Positions 1 through 5,753 of a stretch of 10,173 bases of DNA are shown here, in pieces. The DNA lies in contig CAJCBN010000286.1 of NCBI GenBank assembly GCA_903960645.1, positions 1 to 10,173 of the forward strand, read 5' to 3'. A program made the translations under genes and the position numbers. The DNA is from an uncultured Actinomycetes bacterium (lineage in GTDB: Bacteria; Actinomycetota; Thermoleophilia; Gaiellales; F1-60-MAGs149). Numbering within the stretch: the first letter of the stretch is position 1; every line of letters begins with the position of its first letter. The notes below the pieces were generated by a model. The model searched no databases. It was not told the DNA's origin and saw nothing but the letters and a program-made list of their open reading frames with translations.

Positions 1-482
1 CCTTCCGCACTGTCTCCACTCCGCTCGGCGACGTGACTGCCGTCGCGGATGAGCATGGGCTGACGCACGTGATCCTCCCCGGCGATGACGGCAGCGCACT
101 CGCCGATGCGACCGAGGGCGGCGCCGTTGTCGACGCTGCCGCGCAGCAGCTCTCCGAGTGGTTCGCCGGCGACCGCATGTCGTTCGATCTGCCGTTGGCG
201 CCGCAGGGGACGGAGTTCCAGCAGGCAGTGTGGCGCGAGCTGTGCCTGGTGCCGTTCGGCGCGACCGCCAGCTACGGCGACATCGCCAAGGCGATTGGCC
301 AGCAGATGGCGACCCGTGCGGTCGGCGCGGCCAACGGCCGCAACCCGATCCCGATCATCATTCCGTGCCACCGCGTGATCGGGGCGGGCGGTGGGCTGGT
401 CGGCTACTCGGGCGGCGGCGGCATCGAGACGAAGCGCCGTCTGCTCGACCACGAGAGCGGCACGCTCTCCTTCGCCATCTAG
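1..482 (+). CDS. ogt: Methylated-DNA--[protein]-cysteine S-methyltransferase, 5' end outside the window
   Basis: This is a suicide DNA-repair protein that moves the alkyl group of O6-methylguanine (or O4-methylthymine) onto its own cysteine. The reading frame is already open at base 3 and codes for 159 visible residues. A GTG at 33 is possible, but the ten codons before it (F-R-T-V-S-T-P-L-G-D) match the usual beta-strand start of the family, so the true start lies upstream. Visible motifs are the helix F-Q-Q-A-V-W-R-E-L, then S-Y-G-D-I-A, the DNA-binding R-A-V-G-A-A-N-G-R-N-P, and the active-site P-C-H-R-V-I-G with the acceptor Cys codon at 366-368. The C-terminal G-Y-S-G-G and K-R-R-L-L-D-H-E are also present. 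The stop TAG (480-482) overlaps the stop of the convergent gene by 4 bp. Family assignment is secure; Ogt as opposed to the C-terminal half of an Ada-type fusion cannot be fully excluded because the 5' end is missing. Confidence 0.93.
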   Translation, partial: FRTVSTPLGDVTAVADEHGLTHVILPGDDGSALADATEGGAVVDAAAQQLSEWFAGDRMSFDLPLAPQGTEFQQAVWRELCLVPFGATASYGDIAKAIGQQMATRAVGAANGRNPIPIIIPCHRVIGAGGGLVGYSGGGGIETKRRLLDHESGTLSFAI

Positions 483-1399
483 CGCCGCAGCAGCGCCGCC
501 ACGGCGCGCAGGTGCGACGCGTCCGTCCCGCAGCAGCCGCCGAGGATCGACAACCCGTGCGTCTGGCCCGTGGCGATCAGCTCCACGGCGAACGCCTCGG
601 GGGTCGAGGCGTCGAGCTCATCGCGTCCGTCCAGCTCCTCTGGCGTGAGCGCCGAGGCGTTGGCGAAGAGGCCGATCGCGCGGTCGCCGATCGGCTGCGC
701 GGCGAGCGCCTCGTCGGCGATGGTCGGGTGCACGCAGTTGAGGGCGTAGCCAAGCGGCGGGCGCCGAGTGCCATGGTCGACGCGCTCGACGAAGTCACGC
801 AGCGGCGTCTCGTCGAGCAGCGTGCCGTCGGCGCGCACGACGACACCGACGATGTAGGGCAGCGTCGAGGCGGCCAGGGCCCGGCTGATCCCGAGCGCCT
901 CCTCCGCGTTCGGCAGCGTCCCCGCGATCAGCACGTCGACCCCAGCGGTCTCGAGCTCCTCGACCTGTGCGCGCATCTCCATCTCTGCGACCTCCGCGCT
1001 CGGCGCGATGTCGCCCCCGTAGCCGTCGCCCAGCGGCCCCACGAGCCCGCCGATGATGACGGTCCCACCACGCTCCGCCTCTGTGTGCCGCAGGTCGCGG
1101 AGCATGCGCGCGTTCTCGGCGTTGAGGTCGCGGTCGCTGTAGCGCGAGCGCGCCACGCGCCGCGGATGCGCGCGCCAGGTGTCGGTCTGCAGGAGCACGG
1201 GCAGCCCCGCCTCGAGCCCGATCTCGAGGTAACTGCGGTGGATCTCCCAGAGCGCCGGCTGCCAGCGGCTGTCCGTGACAAGCGCGCCGATTCCGACCTC
1301 CGGATCGAACTCGATCCCGGGCGTGCGGCGCAGGCGCTCGAAGATCGACGCCTCGCTCAGCACCGGTCCAGCGCGCAGCACTTCCTCGACGGTCGGCAT
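479..1399 (-). CDS. Homocysteine S-methyltransferase family protein
   Basis: Members of this family use zinc to activate a thiol, usually homocysteine, for methylation by S-methylmethionine, betaine or methyl-cobalamin/folate partners. The protein has 306 residues. The three zinc-ligand cysteines are visible as N-C222-V-H-P and G-G-C289-C290-G-T near the C terminus, in the spacing typical of the family. The open frame continues upstream to 1684, but those codons are Arg/Pro-rich, lie in the intergenic palindrome region and look non-coding. The ATG at 1399 (M-P-T-V-E-E) is preferred and has a TAGACT box 7 nt before it. The N terminus is odd: the usual D-G-x-x-G-T turn is replaced by V-L-S-E-A-S-I-F-E-R-L, so the substrate may differ from homocysteine. 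No methyl donor or acceptor can be assigned from the sequence. The gene converges on ogt and diverges from the DUF2237 gene. Confidence 0.85.
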   Translation of the reverse strand: MPTVEEVLRAGPVLSEASIFERLRRTPGIEFDPEVGIGALVTDSRWQPALWEIHRSYLEIGLEAGLPVLLQTDTWRAHPRRVARSRYSDRDLNAENARMLRDLRHTEAERGGTVIIGGLVGPLGDGYGGDIAPSAEVAEMEMRAQVEELETAGVDVLIAGTLPNAEEALGISRALAASTLPYIVGVVVRADGTLLDETPLRDFVERVDHGTRRPPLGYALNCVHPTIADEALAAQPIGDRAIGLFANASALTPEELDGRDELDASTPEAFAVELIATGQTHGLSILGGCCGTDASHLRAVAALLRR

Positions 1400-1401
1400 G
1401 C

Positions 1402-1412
1402 GCGGCAGTCTA
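1402..1412 (-). promoter_or_regulatory. Putative -10 box of a leaderless promoter for the methyltransferase gene
   Basis: On the minus strand TAGACT (1412-1407) is followed by 7 nt and the ATG at 1399. TAGACT fits the actinobacterial TANNNT -10 consensus. Transcription would begin at or within a base or two of the ATG, and no Shine-Dalgarno sequence is present. The 11-mer TAGACTGCCGC recurs exactly before the divergent gene. Confidence 0.55.
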
Positions 1413-1416
1413 GTTG

Positions 1417-1444
1417 GACACGCTGGGCCCGGGCCCGTGGTGTC
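1417..1444. repeat. 28-bp palindrome, copy 1 (upstream of the methyltransferase gene)
   Basis: The site reads GACAC, three bases, the perfect core GGGCCCGGGCCC (1425-1436), three bases, GTGTC. Flanking GTT/AAC extends the symmetry with a one-base offset. It lies 17 bp before the ATG of the methyltransferase gene (-) and 4 bp before its TAGACT box. A second copy lies before the DUF2237 gene, in the same orientation relative to its gene. It could be a regulator-binding site or a genome-wide palindromic repeat. Confidence 0.75.
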
Positions 1445-1608
1445 AACCCTCCTCCGACACCATGCGCGCGCATCCGCGCTCAGGTGGTCGGAGCCCCGGC
1501 ACACCTGGCGCGCCGCCGCTGCGCTGCGCGTGGGACAACGGTGCGACTGGGTGCGGGAGGTGTGCGGGCTCGCGCGTGGCCAGCGCGTATGCGTTGCACG
1601 GCGGGGAT

Positions 1609-1636
1609 GACAAGGCGGGCCCGGGCCCAGGGTGTC
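1609..1636. repeat. 28-bp palindrome, copy 2 (upstream of the DUF2237 gene)
   Basis: The site reads GACAAGGC, the core GGGCCCGGGCCC (1617-1628), then AGGGTGTC, ending 25 bp before the DUF2237 start. Read toward their own genes, the core plus right arm of the two copies (1617-1637 here; complement of 1436-1416 in copy 1) are identical at 20 of 21 bases. The left arm here is less symmetric (GACAA against GACAC). Confidence 0.72.
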
Positions 1637-1649
1637 CGGTCGGCGCGCG

Positions 1650-1660
1650 TAGACTGCCGC
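1650..1660 (+). promoter_or_regulatory. Putative -10 box of a leaderless promoter for the DUF2237 gene
   Basis: TAGACT (1650-1655) is followed by GCCGCC and the ATG at 1662. The spacing implies initiation at about the start codon, and there is no Shine-Dalgarno sequence. The same 11-mer stands before the divergent methyltransferase gene. Confidence 0.55.
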
Positions 1661-1661
1661 C

Positions 1662-2021
1662 ATGGCCCTCAACGTCCTTGGCACTCCACTCGAAGCCTGC
1701 TCGCTCGATCCGATGACCGGGTACTACCGGAACGGCTGCTGCGATACCGGCAGCGAGGACCAGGGCGTCCACATCGTCTGCGCGATCATGACCGCCGAGT
1801 TTCTCGCGTTCTCGCGCGAGCGCGGCAACGACCTGACGATGCCCCTTGAGATGTTCCAGTTCCCCGGTCTCAAGCCCGGGGATCGCTGGTGCCTCTGCGC
1901 GGACCGCTGGCGCGAGGCGAAGGATGCGGGCTGCGCGCCCGCCATCGTGCTCGAGGCGACCCACGCCCGCATGCTCGAGTGGGCCACGCTCGACGAGCTG
2001 CGCACCAGCGGCGCCGACTGA
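1662..2021 (+). CDS. DUF2237 family protein
   Basis: This 119-residue protein matches the DUF2237 family, whose function is not established. Hallmarks run through its whole length: N-V-L-G-x-P-L near the start, the cysteine-rich T-G-Y-Y-R-N-G-C-C-D-T-G (about residues 19-30), H-I-V-C-A-I-M-T-A-E-F-L, then G-N-D-L, and F-P-G-L-K-P-G-D-R-W-C-L-C-A-D-R-W (about 67-83). Six conserved cysteines (C13, C26, C27, C40 and the C-L-C pair) suggest metal binding or redox use, which is an inference. There is no signal peptide or membrane segment, so it should be cytoplasmic. The length is normal for the family. It is transcribed alone and converges on the formate dehydrogenase operon. Confidence 0.9.
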   Translation: MALNVLGTPLEACSLDPMTGYYRNGCCDTGSEDQGVHIVCAIMTAEFLAFSRERGNDLTMPLEMFQFPGLKPGDRWCLCADRWREAKDAGCAPAIVLEATHARMLEWATLDELRTSGAD

Positions 2022-2040
2022 GCTTCCCGAGCCTGGCTAC

Positions 2041-2140
2041 CGGCGACCGGGCCGCAGTGCCGAACTACTGGGCGAAGCGCCGGCCGTAGGCGGCGACCAG
2101 GCCGCAGTGCCGAGCTACCGCGTGAAGCGCTGGCCGTACG
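2041..2140. repeat. Tandem duplication of a 50-bp unit at the 3' end of the PPOX-family gene
   Basis: Units 2041-2090 and 2091-2140 align without gaps at 43 of 50 positions. The second unit contains the last codons and TAG stop of the minus-strand PPOX-family gene. The first lies in the convergent spacer and carries a second version of the same tail: A-Y-G-R-R-F-A-Q-stop against A-Y-G-Q-R-F-T-R-stop, in a different reading frame because 50 is not a multiple of 3. The differences mean the duplication is not recent. Confidence 0.85.
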
Positions 2141-2771
2141 CGACAAGCGACTGCGGTATCTCGACGCCCGGAGGCAGATCGGGTGCCGGCACCGGCATCC
2201 CCACCGCCTGGGTGATCGGCAGCACGCCGGTCCACGTTGCCGCCCACTCCTCCGCATCCTCGGGGTAGTTGCCGGGCGGGCCGCTGCGGATCTTCGCGCT
2301 CGCCTCGTCGAGCGGCAGGGCGAGGACACTCGTGGCCTTCAGCTCCTGGCGCGTCGGCGGCTTCGCGTCGGCCCAGCGGCCGGGGACGAGCTGCTCGGTG
2401 AGAGCCTCGAGCGCGACGAGCTTCTCGGCGGGATCCTCGATCGCGACCGCGGTGCCGAGCACCACGACGGAGCGGTAGTTGATCGACTGATCGAACACCG
2501 CGCGCGCCAGCACCACCCCATCGACGAGGGTGACGGTCACGCAGCACGCCACGCCCTCGGTGAGGCGGCGCATCATGCGGCTCGCCGCCGAGCCATGCAG
2601 GTAGAGGACGTCACCGACCCGCGCGTGCAGCGACGGGATGACGTACGGCTGGCCGTCGACCTCGAAGCCGATGTGGCAGAGGATCGCCTCGTCGAGGATC
2701 GCGTCGATCGTCGGGCGATCGTAGTGCCCGCGCTTCGGCATGCGCTTGACCTTGGTGCGCTTCGTAGGCAT
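2115..2771 (-). CDS. Pyridoxamine 5'-phosphate oxidase family (FMN-binding) protein
   Basis: This 218-residue protein has the split-barrel flavin-binding fold of the Pyridox_ox_2 / NimA-like group. Visible are the H-I-G-F-E-V-D-G-Q-P-Y-V-I-P strand region (about residues 33-46), the L-Y-L-H-G-S-A-A-S-R turn, the N-Y-R-S-V-V-V-L-G strand and the late S-A-K-I-R segment followed by a W-x-G-V-L-P motif. Such proteins bind FMN (some F420 or heme) and include nitroimidazole reductases; the substrate here is unknown. The N terminus is strongly basic (M-P-T-K-R-T-K-V-K-R). The gene starts 9 bp after moeA, so it may be read as the last gene of the formate dehydrogenase operon. A TAGGCT box 6 nt before the ATG also allows its own leaderless promoter. 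Its link to formate metabolism is positional only. Its 3' end is duplicated. Confidence 0.87.
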   Translation of the reverse strand: MPTKRTKVKRMPKRGHYDRPTIDAILDEAILCHIGFEVDGQPYVIPSLHARVGDVLYLHGSAASRMMRRLTEGVACCVTVTLVDGVVLARAVFDQSINYRSVVVLGTAVAIEDPAEKLVALEALTEQLVPGRWADAKPPTRQELKATSVLALPLDEASAKIRSGPPGNYPEDAEEWAATWTGVLPITQAVGMPVPAPDLPPGVEIPQSLVAYGQRFTR

Positions 2772-2777
2772 GGCAGG

Positions 2778-2783
2778 AGCCTA
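2778..2783 (-). promoter_or_regulatory. Putative internal -10 box before the PPOX-family gene
   Basis: On the minus strand TAGGCT overlaps the moeA stop codon (TAG) and is followed by CCTGCC and the ATG at 2771. This is the same TANNNT-N6-ATG layout as the DUF2237 and LysR genes. No Shine-Dalgarno sequence fits the short gap, which favours a separate leaderless transcript. It could be chance, since the TA comes from a required stop codon. Confidence 0.35.
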
Positions 2784-3953
2784 GCGATCGCGCAAGAGGA
2801 ACGCCGGCACAGTCGTGCCCGCCGCGATGCCGGGCCCGGGCGGCACGATGACGTAGCCGTCGGCCTGCGCCAGTGAGTGCAGCGCGGCGGCCCGTCGCGA
2901 CAGCGGCGTGGCGTGCAGCTGATGTTCCGCCCCGGCGGCAAAGCGCACCGCCACCATGCACTCCGAATCCTCACGGCCGCCGGCCGCGGCATCGAGGACC
3001 ACCGCGACCGAGGCGCGCTCAACCGGCCGCCCGGCCAGCGTGCAGAGCAGCGGGTGCGCGAACAGCTCGTAGGTGAAGGCCGCCGACACGGGATAGCCCG
3101 GCACGCCGATCACCGGCGTGGTGCCGACCACGGCGAGCAGGACCGGATGCCCGGGCCGCACCGCCACGCCGTCGACGGCCACCTCACCGAGCTCGGCGAG
3201 GACGTCGCGGGAATGATCGCGGCGACCGCGTGAGGAGCCCGCGACGAGCAGCACGAGGTCGTTCTGCAGCACCGCGCGCATGACCTCCTCCCCGAGGCGC
3301 TGGGGATCGTCGGGAATCCGCGGATGAATCGTCGGCACCGCGCCGTCGGCGGCGGCCTGCGCCGCGAGCATCGGACAGTTGGAGTCGATCGTGTGGTGCG
3401 GCTCGAGTGGCTCGCCGGGCGAGCGCAGCTCATCGCCCGTCGGGATGACCGCGACGCGCGGACGGCAGCGCACCTCCACCGCCGTGTGACCGGCGGCCGC
3501 GAGCAGGCCGATGTCGAAGGGCGAGAGCGCGTGCCCGGCACGGAGCAGCACCTCGCCGACGGGGACGTCTTCGCCGACCGGGCGGATGTCGGCACCCGCC
3601 AGCACGGCGGCCGCGACCTCGGCCCCTGCGCCATCGAGTGCGACGCGCTCGCGGCGCACGACGGCGTCGAAGGCGGCGGGCACCGGGGCACCCGTATCGA
3701 CCAGCGCGAAGTCGCCGCCGGCGATCAGCACCGGTGCGCCGACGGTGTCGGCCGCACGCACCGCAATACCGTCCATCGCCGCGACCCGCACCGGGGGCAC
3801 CGCGCGAGTGGCAGCGGCATCAACGGCGAGCACACGGCCGGCCGCGGCCGCCACCGCCACGGCTTCGGAGGCCAGTGGCGCGAGCCAGCCGGCCTCGCCG
3901 AGCGCGTCGAGCCAGCGCTCGCGTGCCCGCTGCGGGGTCGGCTCGCCGCTCAT
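2781..3953 (-). CDS. moeA: Molybdopterin molybdenumtransferase MoeA
   Basis: MoeA inserts molybdate into adenylylated molybdopterin, giving the molybdenum cofactor that formate dehydrogenase needs. The 390-residue length is normal for the family. Motifs in order are P-P-V-R-V-A-A-M-D-G-I-A-V-R (about residues 53-66), T-G-A-P-V-P with D-A-V-V (87-99), I-R-P-V-G-E-D-V-P-x-G (123-133), the central I-P-T-G-D-E-L (170-176) with D-S-N (190-192), A-G-S-S-R-G-R-R-D (238-246) and V-A-V-R-P-G-H-P with I-G-V-P-G-Y-P-V-S (264-290), then the C-terminal domain. The loop at 238-246 reads A-G-S-S where many MoeA proteins have G-G-x-S; this resembles the variants often fused to a periplasmic-binding-like domain, but no such domain follows. 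The ATG overlaps the fdhD stop as ATGA, implying translational coupling. Some paralogues may handle tungsten instead; the sequence does not decide this. Confidence 0.9.
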   Translation of the reverse strand: MSGEPTPQRARERWLDALGEAGWLAPLASEAVAVAAAAGRVLAVDAAATRAVPPVRVAAMDGIAVRAADTVGAPVLIAGGDFALVDTGAPVPAAFDAVVRRERVALDGAGAEVAAAVLAGADIRPVGEDVPVGEVLLRAGHALSPFDIGLLAAAGHTAVEVRCRPRVAVIPTGDELRSPGEPLEPHHTIDSNCPMLAAQAAADGAVPTIHPRIPDDPQRLGEEVMRAVLQNDLVLLVAGSSRGRRDHSRDVLAELGEVAVDGVAVRPGHPVLLAVVGTTPVIGVPGYPVSAAFTYELFAHPLLCTLAGRPVERASVAVVLDAAAGGREDSECMVAVRFAAGAEHQLHATPLSRRAAALHSLAQADGYVIVPPGPGIAAGTTVPAFLLRDR

Positions 3954-4810
3954 CGCTCGCCCGCGTCGATCCGCTGGGTATGCGCGTAGACGTTGCAGCG
4001 ATCGTCGCGGAGGAAGCCGACGAGCGTGACGCCGAGGCGCTTGGCCGCATCGACGGCGATGCTCGACGGCGCGCCAACGGCGGCGAGGACGGGGATACCG
4101 GCGACAGCGGCCTTCTGGACGAGCTCGAAGCCGGCGCGTCCGGAGACGAGGGCCACGTAACCGTTGAGGGGCGTCTCGCCGAGCATCAGCCGCGCGCCGA
4201 CGACCTTGTCCATCGCGTTGTGACGGCCGATGTCCTCGCGCAGCTCGACCAGCGTGCCGTCGGGCGTGAAGAGCCCCGTCGCGTGGATGCCACCGGTGCG
4301 CTCGAACTGGCGCTGCTTCGCGCGCAGCGTCTCGGGCAGCTCAAGCAGCGTCTCGAACGCCACGACCGGCCCCTCGGGGATCGTGCGGCAGGCGACCTCG
4401 ATCATGTCGATGGAGGCCTTGCCGCAGACGCCGCAGCTCGAGGAGGCGAACATGTTCCGCTGTAGCCCCGCCGCGTCGAACGGCTTGCGCAGGCGGACGC
4501 TGAGCACGTTGTACTGCTGGGAGGCGTCCTCGACGTCCTCGCAGTAGCGGATGTCGGCGATCTCGTGGTTGTCGACCACGAACCCCTCCGTCAGCAGGAA
4601 GCCAGCGGCCAACTCGAAGTCAGCGCCGGGTGTGCGCATGGTCACCGCCACCTGGGTGAAGGGCTGGCCCGGCCCGCCCACGCGGATCTCGAGCGGCTCC
4701 TCACCCGCCACGCGGTCGCGCTGCTCCACCGGCCGCTCGCCGCGCGCGAGCCGGAGCACGCGCACCTCGGCGGTGGGACCGGCGAGCGGAGGTCGCTCGG
4801 CGGTGCCCAT
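3950..4810 (-). CDS. fdhD: Formate dehydrogenase accessory sulfurtransferase FdhD
   Basis: FdhD passes sulfur from a cysteine desulfurase to the bis-MGD cofactor before it enters formate dehydrogenase; without it the enzyme is inactive. The 286-residue protein shows the catalytic loop S-S-S-C126-G-V-C129-G-K, the C-x-x-C pair needed for sulfur transfer. It also has G-G-I-H-A-T-G-L-F (173-181), the signature R-E-D-I-G-R-H-N-A-M-D-K (191-202) and S-G-R-A-G-F-E-L-V-Q-K. The open frame extends upstream to 5038, but that part lies inside the Fe-S subunit gene, so the ATG at 4810 (M-G-T-A-E-R) is taken. It begins 4 bp after the Fe-S subunit stop and overlaps moeA by ATGA. In fds operons the homologous gene is called fdsC. 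Confidence 0.94.
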   Translation of the reverse strand: MGTAERPPLAGPTAEVRVLRLARGERPVEQRDRVAGEEPLEIRVGGPGQPFTQVAVTMRTPGADFELAAGFLLTEGFVVDNHEIADIRYCEDVEDASQQYNVLSVRLRKPFDAAGLQRNMFASSSCGVCGKASIDMIEVACRTIPEGPVVAFETLLELPETLRAKQRQFERTGGIHATGLFTPDGTLVELREDIGRHNAMDKVVGARLMLGETPLNGYVALVSGRAGFELVQKAAVAGIPVLAAVGAPSSIAVDAAKRLGVTLVGFLRDDRCNVYAHTQRIDAGER

Positions 4811-4814
4811 GACC

Positions 4815-5753
4815 CTACTTCTTGGCTCCGTCGCGCGCCTGAGCGTGCTGGAAGCCGAAGCGACCCTTGATGCAGAGGTTGCCGTGCGTGATCGAGTGGT
4901 CGGGCGGGCTCGTGACCTTGACGATCGAGTTGTCCTGCACGTGGAGCTCCAGATTGCAGCCGACGCCGCAGTAGGTGCAGATCGTCGTGGTGACCGTCTG
5001 CTCCTCCTCGCGCCACTCGCCCTCCTCGCGGAGGTCATGCTCGCTCTTGAACATCAGCGCACCCGTCGGGCAGACCTGGATGCAGTTGCCGCAGTACACA
5101 CAGGCCGACTCGGGCAGCGGGACGACGAACTCGGTCGAGATGCGGGCGTCGAAGCCACGGCCGGCGACGCTGATCGCGAACGTGTTCTGCCACTGCTCGC
5201 CGCAGGCGTCGACGCACTTGTAGCAGAGGATGCACTTCGAGTAATCGCGCGTGTAGAGCTCGTTGTCGATCTTGATGCCCTGGTACACGGTGGCGGCGAG
5301 CTGGCCGTCCGTGACCGCGCTGTGCCCGGCGCGATGATGGTCGCGGTGGGTGTCCGGCGGAGCCTGCGGACCGAACTTCTCGGGCCGGGCCTCGTACGCC
5401 TCGAGGTACTCGGGCGCGACGGATGTCGTGGACAGATCAACGCTGGAGGCGAGCAGTTCAAGCACCATCCGTCGGCTCGCGCGAACGCGCTCCGAGTTGG
5501 TGTGGACCTTCATGCCGGCCTCGGCCTTGCGCGAGCAGGAGGGCTGCAGGACGCGGGCGCCCTCAACCTCGACCACGCAGACGCGGCAGGCGTTCTTGGG
5601 CTGGAGCGTCTCGCCGAAGCACAGGGTCGGCGTGTCGATCTCGACCTTGTTGCAGGCGTCGAGGATCGTCTCGCCCTCAAAGACCTTGACGGTCTGGCCG
5701 TCGACCTCGAGCTCGACCATCCGCTTGGGCATCATCATCACGGGATCGCTCAT
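4815..5753 (-). CDS. Formate dehydrogenase iron-sulfur subunit (split-off N-terminal part of the alpha subunit)
   Basis: This 312-residue electron-transfer subunit matches the N-terminal third of FdsA/FdhA alpha subunits. Domains in order: a [2Fe-2S] ferredoxin-like domain with C45, C56, C59 and C73; a linker; two [4Fe-4S] motifs, C174-x2-C177-x2-C180-x3-C184 and C218-x2-C221-x2-C224-x3-C228-P; and a last [4Fe-4S] motif C259-x2-C262-x3-C266 with C294-I-K296-G. That last domain normally begins the molybdopterin catalytic domain, and Lys296 matches the conserved lysine between cluster and cofactor. The protein then ends at A-R-D-G-A-K-K, while the sequence that should follow begins the separate catalytic gene. 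The His/Cys motif of NuoG-type proteins is missing at residues 96-112. The ATG overlaps the NuoEF-type stop (ATGA) and has a good ribosome site, AAGGAAGG, 6 nt upstream. There is no signal peptide, so it is cytoplasmic. Confidence 0.92.
   Translation of the reverse strand: MSDPVMMMPKRMVELEVDGQTVKVFEGETILDACNKVEIDTPTLCFGETLQPKNACRVCVVEVEGARVLQPSCSRKAEAGMKVHTNSERVRASRRMVLELLASSVDLSTTSVAPEYLEAYEARPEKFGPQAPPDTHRDHHRAGHSAVTDGQLAATVYQGIKIDNELYTRDYSKCILCYKCVDACGEQWQNTFAISVAGRGFDARISTEFVVPLPESACVYCGNCIQVCPTGALMFKSEHDLREEGEWREEEQTVTTTICTYCGVGCNLELHVQDNSIVKVTSPPDHSITHGNLCIKGRFGFQHAQARDGAKK

Larger units (their letters stand above)
1400..1661. other. Divergent intergenic region
   Basis: This 262-bp spacer separates the methyltransferase gene (-) from the DUF2237 gene (+). 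Near each end it holds a GC-rich palindrome built on GGGCCCGGGCCC, followed toward the gene by a TAGACTGCCGC box. The middle (about 1445-1608) contains only Arg/Pro-rich shadow reading frames and a weak CAGGTG/CACCTG inverted pair (1481-1486 and 1502-1507). I see no convincing gene or RNA in it. Confidence 0.7.

Noticed and set aside
1417..1636. The 220-bp palindrome-bounded segment as a miniature transposable element
   Set aside because: No flanking target duplication is visible, and the palindromes align with promoter boxes of both genes; a shared promoter architecture explains them better.
1400..1684. N-terminal extension of the methyltransferase to 1684
   Set aside because: The extra 95 codons lie in the palindrome-bearing spacer, have no domain features and would overlap the DUF2237 gene start; the ATG at 1399 has a promoter-like box.
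158..1849. Very long plus-strand open frame of over 500 codons
   Set aside because: It is antisense to the methyltransferase gene and crosses the ogt gene in another frame; its composition (Arg, Pro, Ala, His) is a high-GC shadow.
2022..2114. Rho-independent terminator between the convergent DUF2237 and PPOX genes
   Set aside because: No stable hairpin followed by a T-run on either strand; the stretch is mainly the outer copy of the 50-bp repeat.
2822..2837. CCGGGCCCGGGCGG inside moeA as a third copy of the palindrome
   Set aside because: It encodes the P-P-G-P-G stretch of MoeA and lacks the GACAC/GTGTC arms.
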